From NCBI RefSeq assembly GCF_039541875.1, contig NZ_BAABHB010000001.1:1045327-1109326 (forward strand): 64,000 nucleotides of DNA. The letters are read 5' to 3'. The translations under genes were made by a program, and so were the position numbers. The DNA is from Nibrella viscosa. Its GTDB lineage: Bacteria; Bacteroidota; Bacteroidia; Cytophagales; Spirosomataceae. Below, in pieces: positions 44,335 through 52,120 of this stretch (within the stretch, counting starts at the first letter, position 1; every line of letters starts with the position of its first letter). Under the pieces are notes generated by a model that was given only the letters and a program-made list of their open reading frames with translations, made no database searches and had not been told where the DNA came from.

Positions 44335-45978
44335 TTATATCTTTCGCCCCGTATTAATTACGTTCACCCCGTTGAAACGCGTGGTAGGGCAGCCGTGTGA
44401 AACGGCACTGACCTGTGACGGTTGCCCTTTGCCGTCGAAGAACGAGCCGAAGGTGCGGTAATCGTCTTTGTCGCAGAGCTGGGCGCAGGAATTCCAGAAT
44501 TCCTGGGTGTTCGACTGGTAGGCCACATCGTCGAGCATACCGGCGATCTCCCCGTTCCTGATCTCGTAGAACAACTGCCCGCCAAACTGGAAATTATACC
44601 GCTGCTGATCGATGGAGTAGGAGCCCCGGCCGAGGATGTAGATGCCTTTGTCGACGCCCCTGATCATGTCCTGAACACTCCGCTTCTCAGTGCCGGGCTT
44701 TAGCGATACGTTCGGCATGCGCTGGAACTGAATGGTATTCCAGCTGTCGGCATAGCAGCAGCCGTGCGATTCGTTCTGGCCGAGGATCTGCACCTGATCC
44801 CGAATGGCCTGGTAGTTGACCAGGATACCGTCTTTGATCAGATCCCATTCTTTGGTCGGTACGCCCTCATCATCGTAGCCAACGGTGCCCAATGTGTTGG
44901 GCTGCGTTTTATCGGCCACGATATTGACCAGTTTGCTGCCGTAGTTGAAGCTTTTGGTTTTCCATTTATCCAGCGTCGCAAAAGACGTACCGGCGTAGTT
45001 GGCTTCGTAGCCCAGCACCCGGTCAAGTTCGGTGGGGTGCCCAACGGATTCATGAATGGTCAGGCCGAGGTGGTTCGGGTCCAGCACCAGGTCGTATTTG
45101 CCCGGCTGCACCGTTTTGGCCGTCAGCTTCTCTTTGGCCTGCTTAGCGGCTGCGGTCGCATCTTCGACCATATCGTACGAGTTGCGGTAGCTGACCAGAC
45201 CGTTGGGGCCGGCGATCTTCTCGGAAGCAATGCCATCCAGGTACTCGTAGCCCATACCCATCGGAGAACTGAGGGCGTCGCGGGTCTTAAATTTGCCGGC
45301 CTGCTTATCCACCGCCGTTACCGTAAACGTAGGCCAGATGCGGTGAATATCCTGATCGATGTACGAGCCGTCGGTGGAGGCAAAGTATTTCTGCTCGTTG
45401 ATGAAAAAGAGGTTGGAGGTAACAAAGCCCGCTCCGTTGGCCATAGCCGCCCCGTTTACCCGCATCAGCAGATCAATTTTGTCTTTAACGGGAATTTCAA
45501 AAGCGTTTTTCCGGATAGGTGTCTGCCAGCTTACCTCACCTACGCCTTTTTGCGGAGCCAGTTGAACCGGTTCTTTCTGTAGTTTTGAGTTGGCCTTGGC
45601 AATGGCTACAGCTGTTACGGCGCATTTGGCAATGCCGTCGGCCGATACGTCGCTGGTAGCTGCAAACCCCCAGGTGCCATTGGCAATGACCCGGATACCA
45701 ATGCCATAGGATTCGGCGTTGACGATATTCTGCACCTGCTTCTCCCGCGTAAACAGGTATTGCTGCAGATAGCGGCCGATGCGAACGTCGGTGTAGGAGG
45801 CTCCTTTACTGCGGGCTGCGTTGAGGGCAATGTCGGCCATTTTCTTTTTGGTAGCCGCATCGGCACCGGGTTCCAGCAGTTGGGCGGCCGAAACCTCGTC
45901 GCCCAGCACGGGCACGGAAGGGATCAGTATGGCCCCTAGTCCCAGCCCCGATAACTGGATAAAATCTCTTCTTCGCAT
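44335..45978 (-). CDS. TldD-like metallopeptidase 3, Tat-like leader
   Basis: A 547-residue TldD-type protein, first of the minus-strand run, from ATG 45978. The leader is MRRRDFIQLSGLGLGAILIPSVP, a convincing Tat-type signal (three Arg, Asp-Phe, hydrophobic core). HESVGH is present (LTIHESVGHPTELDR), as are ESHGCCYADSW and TRFNGVNVINTGRKI. It is more diverged than the two other TldD copies. The upstream gap 45979-46142 separates it from the amidase gene, transcribed the other way, and should hold the operon promoter; no clean -33/-7 pair is seen there. Confidence 0.93.
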   Translation of the reverse strand: MRRRDFIQLSGLGLGAILIPSVPVLGDEVSAAQLLEPGADAATKKKMADIALNAARSKGASYTDVRIGRYLQQYLFTREKQVQNIVNAESYGIGIRVIANGTWGFAATSDVSADGIAKCAVTAVAIAKANSKLQKEPVQLAPQKGVGEVSWQTPIRKNAFEIPVKDKIDLLMRVNGAAMANGAGFVTSNLFFINEQKYFASTDGSYIDQDIHRIWPTFTVTAVDKQAGKFKTRDALSSPMGMGYEYLDGIASEKIAGPNGLVSYRNSYDMVEDATAAAKQAKEKLTAKTVQPGKYDLVLDPNHLGLTIHESVGHPTELDRVLGYEANYAGTSFATLDKWKTKSFNYGSKLVNIVADKTQPNTLGTVGYDDEGVPTKEWDLIKDGILVNYQAIRDQVQILGQNESHGCCYADSWNTIQFQRMPNVSLKPGTEKRSVQDMIRGVDKGIYILGRGSYSIDQQRYNFQFGGQLFYEIRNGEIAGMLDDVAYQSNTQEFWNSCAQLCDKDDYRTFGSFFDGKGQPSQVSAVSHGCPTTRFNGVNVINTGRKI

Positions 45979-46142
45979 AGTGTGTTGACGGATGTCTTAG
46001 GTTGGTTTGTCCAGGTGAAGTTTCAAAAATAACCATAAATCTAATGATATACGATAGAAAAATAACCGTTTACTCGCAAATTCCGCCTAAAATGGTAAAA
46101 AATGGTAGTCAGGCCAACGTGAGGTACTAGTTTTGTAGGAAT

Positions 46143-47033
46143 ATGAAGAACATTATCGTACCTGCCGTTTTGTCGCTCATCTGTTTACTGGTCTGCTCCT
46201 CTACCGCCGATGGCCAGCGTGCCTACGGCATGGGCGTTAAACCCGCCAAAAAATTGGCCCGTCCTACGAAACCCGCCACAAAACCGGAGGCATCGGCAAT
46301 ACGGACGGTATCATTATTCGGGCCGAGGTATGCGCGGGTAGCAGTAAAAAGCAATCAGCTTCGGGGGGCGGTCTATTACCTGTCGCCGGGTCATGGCGGC
46401 CCAGACCCCGGCGCCGTCGGTCAGTATGGGCGGTACAGTCTGGCCGAAGATGAATACGCTTACGATGTAACCCTAAGGCTGGCCCGCAACCTGATGGAAC
46501 ACAGAGCCAACGTGTATATGCTGGTGCAGGATCGCAACGACGGCATTCGGGATGAGGCTGTGCTGCGCATGGATACCGATGAAGTGACGTATCCGAACCT
46601 GCCGATTCCCCTGAACCAGGTTGCCCGGCTGCGGCAGCGGGTGCAGGCGGGCAACCGGCTCCATGCGCAACACCGGGGTGCCTACCAGCGGCTGCTGATT
46701 ATTCACGTTGATAGCCGGAGCGTGAGCCAGAACATAGATGTCTTTTTTTATCACCACGAAAAGAGTGCTGCCGGCAAAAAATTGGCCAAAACGCTACAGC
46801 GAACCTTTAGTGCCCGATACCACCAAAACCAGCCAGGCCGTGGTTACGTCGGTAGCGTATCTACCCGCAGCAGCCTCTACGAAGTTCGAAACAGCCACCC
46901 GGCGAGCGTCTTTATCGAGCTAGGCAATATCCGGAACGACAAAGACCAGCGTCGGTTTGTGATTGCCGATAACCGGCAGGCTCTAGCCAACTGGATCTGC
47001 CAGGGGCTTATCCAGGAGTATAAGGCAAGGTAA
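46143..47033 (+). CDS. N-acetylmuramoyl-L-alanine amidase (Amidase_3 family)
   Basis: A 296-residue protein with a signal peptide (ending STADGQ) and a basic Pro/Lys linker to about residue 50. The zinc-dependent amidase domain begins VYYLSPGHGGPDPGAVGQYG (His ligand), has a Glu ligand in SLAEDEYAYDVTLRLARNL, a His in LLIIHVDSRS, and ends SVFIELGNIRNDKDQRRF with the catalytic Glu. The family cleaves between MurNAc and L-Ala in peptidoglycan, in the periplasm. It is single, convergent with a response-regulator gene. Confidence 0.87.
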   Translation: MKNIIVPAVLSLICLLVCSSTADGQRAYGMGVKPAKKLARPTKPATKPEASAIRTVSLFGPRYARVAVKSNQLRGAVYYLSPGHGGPDPGAVGQYGRYSLAEDEYAYDVTLRLARNLMEHRANVYMLVQDRNDGIRDEAVLRMDTDEVTYPNLPIPLNQVARLRQRVQAGNRLHAQHRGAYQRLLIIHVDSRSVSQNIDVFFYHHEKSAAGKKLAKTLQRTFSARYHQNQPGRGYVGSVSTRSSLYEVRNSHPASVFIELGNIRNDKDQRRFVIADNRQALANWICQGLIQEYKAR

Positions 47034-47060
47034 TGGTGCCGCAGGGAGCAGGTGCGCCAT

Positions 47061-47537
47061 TTACCCCGGCTGACCGGGCAGAGTAACCACATTCCACCAG
47101 TAGTTGCGCAAGGCGGTCAGCGAATTGATCCACTGGTCGTAATCGAGGGGTTTTACCACGTAGGATGTCAGCCAGAAATCGTACGCTTCTTCCACATCTT
47201 CCGGTTGGCTGGAGTGGCTCAGCACCACCACCGGCAAGAGGGAAAAACCCGATTCAGGCTCTTTCAATTGTTTCAGCAGTTTCCAGCCATCCTCGCGATG
47301 GGGTAAGTACAGATCCAGGAATATCAGTTTAGGCATTCGGCCTCCTCCCGCTCTGGCTTCCTGCAAGTATGCCAGGGCCTGACCGGCATTGCTGACCCAA
47401 ATCGGTTCCGCTTCCGGAAAACATTCTTTCAGCGCTTCCCGAATAATGGTCCACTGGTCTGCATTATCTTCAACCACCAGAACGGGTGTTTGGCCAACAC
47501 CCTGCCTGTTTCCGGCTATATACGCGTTTTTTGCCAT
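47061..47537 (-). CDS. Rcp1-like single-domain response regulator
   Basis: A 158-residue receiver-only protein: VLVVEDNADQW (acid pair), LIFLDLYLPHREDGWKLL (phospho-acceptor Asp), VVVLSHSSQ (Thr/Ser) and SYVVKPLDYDQW (Lys). It has no output domain, so it works as a phosphate shuttle or by protein contact, as Rcp1-type partners of bacteriophytochrome-like kinases do. It follows two kinases on the same strand (47600-48886 and 48985-50715), the likely phosphodonors. Confidence 0.9.
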   Translation of the reverse strand: MAKNAYIAGNRQGVGQTPVLVVEDNADQWTIIREALKECFPEAEPIWVSNAGQALAYLQEARAGGGRMPKLIFLDLYLPHREDGWKLLKQLKEPESGFSLLPVVVLSHSSQPEDVEEAYDFWLTSYVVKPLDYDQWINSLTALRNYWWNVVTLPGQPG

Positions 47538-47599
47538 TCGCTTAGGAGTTGGAAGTCACTATACATTTAACAGGAGGCCGCCCTACGCAAATATATCAG

Positions 47600-48886
47600 T
47601 TAATAGTTTGTTGGGAAAGAGATGGTTACTAAAGAGCCCACACCAGGATTGGATTCAAGTTCCAGACTGGCACCGAGCAACTCGCACAACCGTTTGACGA
47701 TGAACAGACCAACGCCTTCGCCCCCGGCTAATAGGGAGGGATGGGAAACAGCGTCGGGGGCTGGTTCATTCGGCTCCGCGTCATAGTCTGTCGCAGGCCG
47801 TTCAACGATGGGCCGGCTGGAAACAGAGCCGCCTTTTAATTTATTGACCAGAATAGCTACTGATCCGGGCGACACACCGGGGCCGGTATCTTTGACGCTG
47901 AACAGCCAGCGGCCCGCCCGTTCATCTACCGACCAGGTTAATACCACCCCGCCGGTCTTGGTAAAGCGGAGGGCATTTAACAACAAATTCTGAGCAATCC
48001 GCTGTAGCTTAATGGCGTCACCCTGCACCATCAAGTGCTCGGGTCCCTCGGCATGCCAGAACAGGCCCCGCTCCTGGGCAACGGGCTGGAGGCTTTCGCT
48101 GAGCCGGCGCAGCATACCGGCCGCGTCGAATGACGCTAACTGTACCTGTTCGTAGCCGGCCTCCAGCCGCGACAGGTCCATAAGCTGGGCTACCATCTGC
48201 CGCACCTGCCTCAGGTTTCGCTGCAGCATTTCGGTGGTATGGTTTCGCTGCGGATCGCCTGAGGTAATATTCAGCATTTGGGCAGCACCCTGAACAACGC
48301 CGAACGTTCCCCGCAGGTCGTGAGACGCCATCCGGAGCATTTCGCCCCGTTGTTTGGTCAGTTCATTTAACTGGTCCAGCGCTTTTTCCAGTTCATAGAC
48401 ACGCCCGGCAGCTTCGGCCTGCTTCAGCTCATCATACCGGGCTATGCTGCCGACAATGCCTTCATGTAGTAACTGACCGGCAATCAGGCGGGCGTGGGCA
48501 CATTCGGCTAACGAAGGGCTGGGTAACTGGCTTTGAAAATTGTCGATTTCCCGAAGTATAGAAACCTGTAGGTGGCTCCATTCTGTGAGCACCTCGCTTA
48601 GTTTGTAGCCTTTCTGCCAGCGGTGTAACCCATGTTCGGCGGCCAGATTTTTTTCCTCCTCCTGAACTGATTTCTCCTGATAGCCCTGCCGGATCTGCGT
48701 TTCCATATGCTCCAGAATCTTAGGGATCTGGTTGTTGAACTCCGTGCGGGTGAGGGAAGTAGCCATCTGAAGTTTGGGGTCACTTTGGACCAGGGAGCGC
48801 CACGTACTGAGGATGGCTTCCCGGCGCACAAACAAAAAGGTGGCCAGTTCTTCGAATACCTTTGTTGTTGGTTGGTTGCTTATCAT
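47600..48886 (-). CDS. Histidine kinase with RsbRD-type N-terminal domain
   Basis: About 428 residues from ATG 48886; ATG 48964 is also in frame and would add 26 unconserved residues. The N-terminal ~150 residues (FEELATFLFVRREAILSTWRSL, GYKLSEVLTEWSHLQVSILREI) match the globin-like RsbRD N-terminal sensor fold. HisKA follows (MLRMASHDLRGTFGVVQGAAQML) and then HATPase (NLLLNALRFTKTG, VKDTGPGV, GEGVGLFIVKRL). A loop of about 40 residues rich in Pro and Glu is inserted before the last glycine box. The kinase is soluble and probably works with the flanking kinase and receiver. Confidence 0.85.
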   Translation of the reverse strand: MISNQPTTKVFEELATFLFVRREAILSTWRSLVQSDPKLQMATSLTRTEFNNQIPKILEHMETQIRQGYQEKSVQEEEKNLAAEHGLHRWQKGYKLSEVLTEWSHLQVSILREIDNFQSQLPSPSLAECAHARLIAGQLLHEGIVGSIARYDELKQAEAAGRVYELEKALDQLNELTKQRGEMLRMASHDLRGTFGVVQGAAQMLNITSGDPQRNHTTEMLQRNLRQVRQMVAQLMDLSRLEAGYEQVQLASFDAAGMLRRLSESLQPVAQERGLFWHAEGPEHLMVQGDAIKLQRIAQNLLLNALRFTKTGGVVLTWSVDERAGRWLFSVKDTGPGVSPGSVAILVNKLKGGSVSSRPIVERPATDYDAEPNEPAPDAVSHPSLLAGGEGVGLFIVKRLCELLGASLELESNPGVGSLVTISFPTNY

Positions 48887-48984
48887 GCCAGGCCGGGTTG
48901 CTCCGGTATTTACGTAAACAGCAGCATACGACCACCCAGAGAGCCGGTTGGGTAGAAAACGCATTGCCGAACCCTCGTGTTTGG

Positions 48985-50715
48985 TTAAATACTGGAATTT
49001 TCAGGCAGATAAACGGTAAATGTAGTGCCCTTACCCGGTCGGCTGTTTACGCGGATATATCCCTGATGATTGTCAATCACTTTCCGGCAAACCGCCAGAC
49101 CGATTCCGGTGCCTTCGTACTGACTTCTGCCGTGCAGTCGCTGAAACAATTGAAATATACGTTCCTGATATTTGAGATCAAAGCCAATACCATTGTCATG
49201 TACCTCAATGGCAATGTACCGTTTCGGCTTGTTATGGTCGTACTGCGGCAGCTCATCTGCTTTCACCAGGGGCCGCGCTTTTATGTTTACCCTGGGCTTT
49301 ACATCGGGAGCCACAAATTTCAGGGCGTTCGACAGCAGGTTCTGAAACAATTGCCGCAACTGTACCGCATCACCGTCAACAACCGGTAGTGAGTCAATAA
49401 TAATGTCGGCCTGCTTTTCCTGGATAATCACCTCCAGGTCACTCACCACCTCCGACAGGACCGCCGACAAGTTGACGGGAGCCATTCGCAGCGGCTGGGT
49501 GGTTAGGCGGGAATACGTCAGCAGGCCCTGCACCAGCCGTTGCATCCGCTCGGCCGAGTGCTGAAGGCGCACCAGCAGGCTTTTGCCGTCCTCGTCGATC
49601 TGATCCCGGTACCGGCTCACGATCAGACTGCTGAACGACTGGATTTTGCGCAGCGGTTCCTGCAGGTCATGCGAGGCCACGTAGGCAAACTGCTGGAGGT
49701 TTTCGTTGGAGCGGCTCAGTTGGTGAATATTGAGCTGTAGGTCTTCCTGGTAGCGTTTGAGCTCGGTAATGTCGTGGAAGGTTGCCGTCAGGCCATCGTT
49801 TAGCCGGCCCAGCACCACATACAGCCAGATTGGCTCTTCGTTGCGCCTGTACAGACTCTCAAACTGCTGGGGCTGCCCCGATTCCACAACCGACCTAAAC
49901 CGCGCCAGCACTTCCGGATCCTGCCATACCGGCGGGAGTTCGGTCAGGTTTTTTCCAATGATGAGATCCGGTTCGGCGTCCAGAAGTTCGTGGGTGGCAT
50001 AATTGGCAAACAGTATCCGGAAATCGACAATCTGGTTTTTCTCGCGGACGGCCTGGTAACAAATAACCCCGTTGCGGGAGGTATTAAGCACTGATTCCAG
50101 GAAGCCTTCCAGCCACCGCCGGCGACGGCTCAGTACCAGGTTCATGCCGAAGGTGAGCAGGATAATCAGAATGGCCAGGATCGAAAAGATGGTCGTTAAC
50201 CGGCTGCTGATGACGGTAGACCGGTCCAGATTTTCTTTTTGCGCCAGTAGCTGCGCCTTTTCCAACTGGATGGCTTCATTGATGGCACTGTGGATTACAT
50301 ATAGATCGTTGAGCCGCCAGTCTTCACCCGCCCGGATGATTTCAACAATATTATACTGCATGAGCACCGGCAGGTGCTGGTGAATGAGCCGGGCAATGGC
50401 GACAATACGCCGGGCCTGGGCGGTATCTGCCCGGACCAGGTACTGAAGCCGGACCAGGTCTCCGGACACGCTGTCGGCTTCCTGTTTATACAACTGGTAG
50501 AAACGTTGCCGGGAGATGCCGGCGTAGGAGGGTGAATAGATCTGAGCGCTCTTGAGATGGTTGGCCAGCCGCTCCAGCGAGGTAATCACTTCCCGAGTAT
50601 GGTCTACCTCCCCGATATACTCCTGCATGGCGTTAAAGCTGGACCGGTCAATAAAGACGACAGTAACCAGCAGCAGAAAAGACAACAGATACGGCGCAAT
50701 GGTTTTAAGATTCAT
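48985..50715 (-). CDS. Membrane sensor histidine kinase, CHASE3-PAS-HisKA-HATPase
   Basis: A 576-residue protein with one membrane helix at each end of an N-terminal sensor domain (APYLLSFLLLVTVVFID and IFSILAILIILLTFGMNLVLS), the sensor resembling CHASE3. A PAS domain follows (about residues 205-320), then HisKA with NLQQFAYVASHDLQEPLRKIQSF and HATPase with LFQNLLSNALKF, DNGIGF and GTGIGLAV. It is the same phytochrome-like kinase class as the Kai-operon kinase. It leads a minus-strand cluster with the RsbRD kinase and the receiver. Confidence 0.9.
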   Translation of the reverse strand: MNLKTIAPYLLSFLLLVTVVFIDRSSFNAMQEYIGEVDHTREVITSLERLANHLKSAQIYSPSYAGISRQRFYQLYKQEADSVSGDLVRLQYLVRADTAQARRIVAIARLIHQHLPVLMQYNIVEIIRAGEDWRLNDLYVIHSAINEAIQLEKAQLLAQKENLDRSTVISSRLTTIFSILAILIILLTFGMNLVLSRRRRWLEGFLESVLNTSRNGVICYQAVREKNQIVDFRILFANYATHELLDAEPDLIIGKNLTELPPVWQDPEVLARFRSVVESGQPQQFESLYRRNEEPIWLYVVLGRLNDGLTATFHDITELKRYQEDLQLNIHQLSRSNENLQQFAYVASHDLQEPLRKIQSFSSLIVSRYRDQIDEDGKSLLVRLQHSAERMQRLVQGLLTYSRLTTQPLRMAPVNLSAVLSEVVSDLEVIIQEKQADIIIDSLPVVDGDAVQLRQLFQNLLSNALKFVAPDVKPRVNIKARPLVKADELPQYDHNKPKRYIAIEVHDNGIGFDLKYQERIFQLFQRLHGRSQYEGTGIGLAVCRKVIDNHQGYIRVNSRPGKGTTFTVYLPENSSI

Positions 50716-50814
50716 CCACAGCAGGTCGTGTTGGATAGTGAGCTACGCGAAAATTACTTAAAGATAGGAGAGAAGTTGACAGTAGCCGTTCATTATAATA
50801 AAATGTTCCAATTG

Positions 50815-51825
50815 CTAAGCAGAATTGTACTTTGCGCTCAGTATTTGGATCTGATTAGCTACCTCACCTCTTAACCATTCAGGTTCAAGCACTTCCACTG
50901 CGGCACCTAAGCGCAGAACTTCCGCTCGAAATTCATAATTGGACACTATGTGGTATTGAAAAAGCACAAGGTCTCCTTCAGCAGGTAAACGAATTTGGGA
51001 AGAGTGGATAGGACGTGTTTCCAAAAATGGAGCAGTATCAGTGTGAACACGCAATAAGACCGTTTCTATTGGTTTACCATTCGGTCGTGTTACACCAACT
51101 ATATCCTTGAAGTAGGTGGAAGGATTAAAAGTCCGGTTATTCTTAAAGCGGCAACGGGCATTGGTCACATCGACAATGCGGTCCAAAGAAAGGTTGTAGA
51201 TGAGATCTTTTTCGGCTACCAGACCAAAGACATACCACCGTCCCCGGTACTCCTTCAAATAATATGGGTGCATTGTAAAAACTTCATCTTCAGGTGCAAG
51301 GAAGGCTCGATACCTAATTTCAAGTGGCTGCTCCTGCCGAATTGCCGTGTAAATCGGGTTGAACCATTCATAGCCTCTGGTCAGTTGCGTATTTTCAAAA
51401 GAGATGATGGCTTCCTCCGGATCATTGGTAATGGTTTTGCCTTCAATTTTGGTCAGAATAGCGTCGATTTCCCGGAAGTGGGGTAAGCCTTGGAACTGCC
51501 TGAGTAGCGCAACCGCTTCCGTTAGATTTTCAATGTCTTCGGAGTTCAATGCTTTTTTCTCGATGCTGAAATTAGGATCATCATAAAAATAGACTCCCTT
51601 CCTACATATGATAGGTGCATCAAAGCCTCTTGGGGGCAGGCTGCGCATGATGTTAATATCGCCTTTTAACTGACGCTCAGCTATACCTTTTTCTATGCCA
51701 AAATGTTCGTTAAGCTGCTCAGATAAATGTTCCACCAGTCGCTTTATAGTCCATCGTCGTGAGCCGTCGCGAAAGCATTCATTGAGGACCCTATAGCGAA
51801 AGCTGGCGTTTTTGTTGGTTGCCAT
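50815..51825 (-). CDS. WYL-domain transcriptional regulator (defence-island type)
   Basis: A 336-residue protein from ATG 51825 (MATNKNASFRYRVLNECFR); the frame is open to 51966 but that part crosses the operator and promoter. The N-terminal ~100 residues are a winged-helix-like DNA-binding region (RWTIKRLVEHLSEQLNEHFG, RQLKGDINIMRSL), and the middle to C-terminal part a WYL domain (LEIRYRAFLAPEDEVFTMHPYYLKEYRGRWYVFG), here with WYV. WYL regulators of the BrxR/CapW type repress anti-phage loci by binding inverted repeats. A matching palindrome sits 25 nt upstream of this start and again before the helicase, so it probably represses itself and both units. Confidence 0.88.
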   Translation of the reverse strand: MATNKNASFRYRVLNECFRDGSRRWTIKRLVEHLSEQLNEHFGIEKGIAERQLKGDINIMRSLPPRGFDAPIICRKGVYFYDDPNFSIEKKALNSEDIENLTEAVALLRQFQGLPHFREIDAILTKIEGKTITNDPEEAIISFENTQLTRGYEWFNPIYTAIRQEQPLEIRYRAFLAPEDEVFTMHPYYLKEYRGRWYVFGLVAEKDLIYNLSLDRIVDVTNARCRFKNNRTFNPSTYFKDIVGVTRPNGKPIETVLLRVHTDTAPFLETRPIHSSQIRLPAEGDLVLFQYHIVSNYEFRAEVLRLGAAVEVLEPEWLRGEVANQIQILSAKYNSA

Positions 51826-51849
51826 ACAAATTTTTAGAATCTTTCGGCA

Positions 51850-51870
51850 AAATGCATAAACACTGCATTT
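51850..51870. promoter_or_regulatory. Operator 1 (AAATGCA-N7-TGCATTT), predicted WYL-regulator site
   Basis: A 21-bp palindrome with perfect 7-bp half-sites (51850-51856 and 51864-51870) and spacer TAAACAC. It lies between the divergent WYL gene and the retron, 8 nt before the retron -7 box, where it covers the -33 region. A second copy with the same half-sites is at 57098-57118. Confidence 0.8.
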
Positions 51871-51878
51871 CGGGCAAA

Positions 51879-51886
51879 TACTTTTG
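51879..51886 (+). promoter_or_regulatory. -7 box of the retron promoter
   Basis: TACTTTTG matches TAnnTTTG exactly. The predicted transcription start, near 51893, lies about 10 nt before the a1 arm of the msr-msd RNA, as expected for a retron. No TTTG is found at -33; that position is occupied by operator 1. Confidence 0.6.
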
Positions 51887-51902
51887 CCAAAAGTTCTTTC
51901 AC

Positions 51903-52111
51903 ATCCTGAGCCGCTACCCGTAAGGTATTGAGTATTGCACGTGCGTTTCGCCGTGTGGCCTGGCATTCGCCGGGCTAAAAGTGGTTGGGTAATTGGAGTT
52001 TATAAGGTTGCAGACCTGAGACTCTTAATTATCTTATTACTTATTATTTAATTAAATGATGCATACACAAAGATTACCAGAGCAAATGCTCCGGGAGCAG
52101 CGGTTCAGGAT
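51903..52111 (+). ncRNA. Predicted retron msr-msd RNA
   Basis: A 13-bp inverted repeat encloses the region: 51903-51915 pairs with 52099-52111, including one G-U, which is the a1/a2 layout of retrons. The RT gene starts 9 nt after the right arm. Inside are small hairpins fitting an msr (TACC/GGTA at about 51915-51927, CACG/CGTG at about 51940-51955, GCCTGGC/GCCGGGC at about 51958-51975), and then an AT-rich part with a GAGT/ACTC hairpin around AGGT/ACCT, which may belong to the msd. The exact msr-msd border and the branching G cannot be fixed by eye. Confidence 0.7.
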
Positions 52112-52120
52112 TTATCCACT

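Noticed and set aside
46128..46135. TAGTTTTG as the promoter of the amidase gene
   Set aside because: It would put transcription start at or next to the ATG at 46143 and no -33 element is present, so it is probably chance.
51826..51966. N-terminal extension of the WYL regulator
   Set aside because: It would run through the operator and the retron promoter and consists of low-similarity Cys/Ser-rich sequence.
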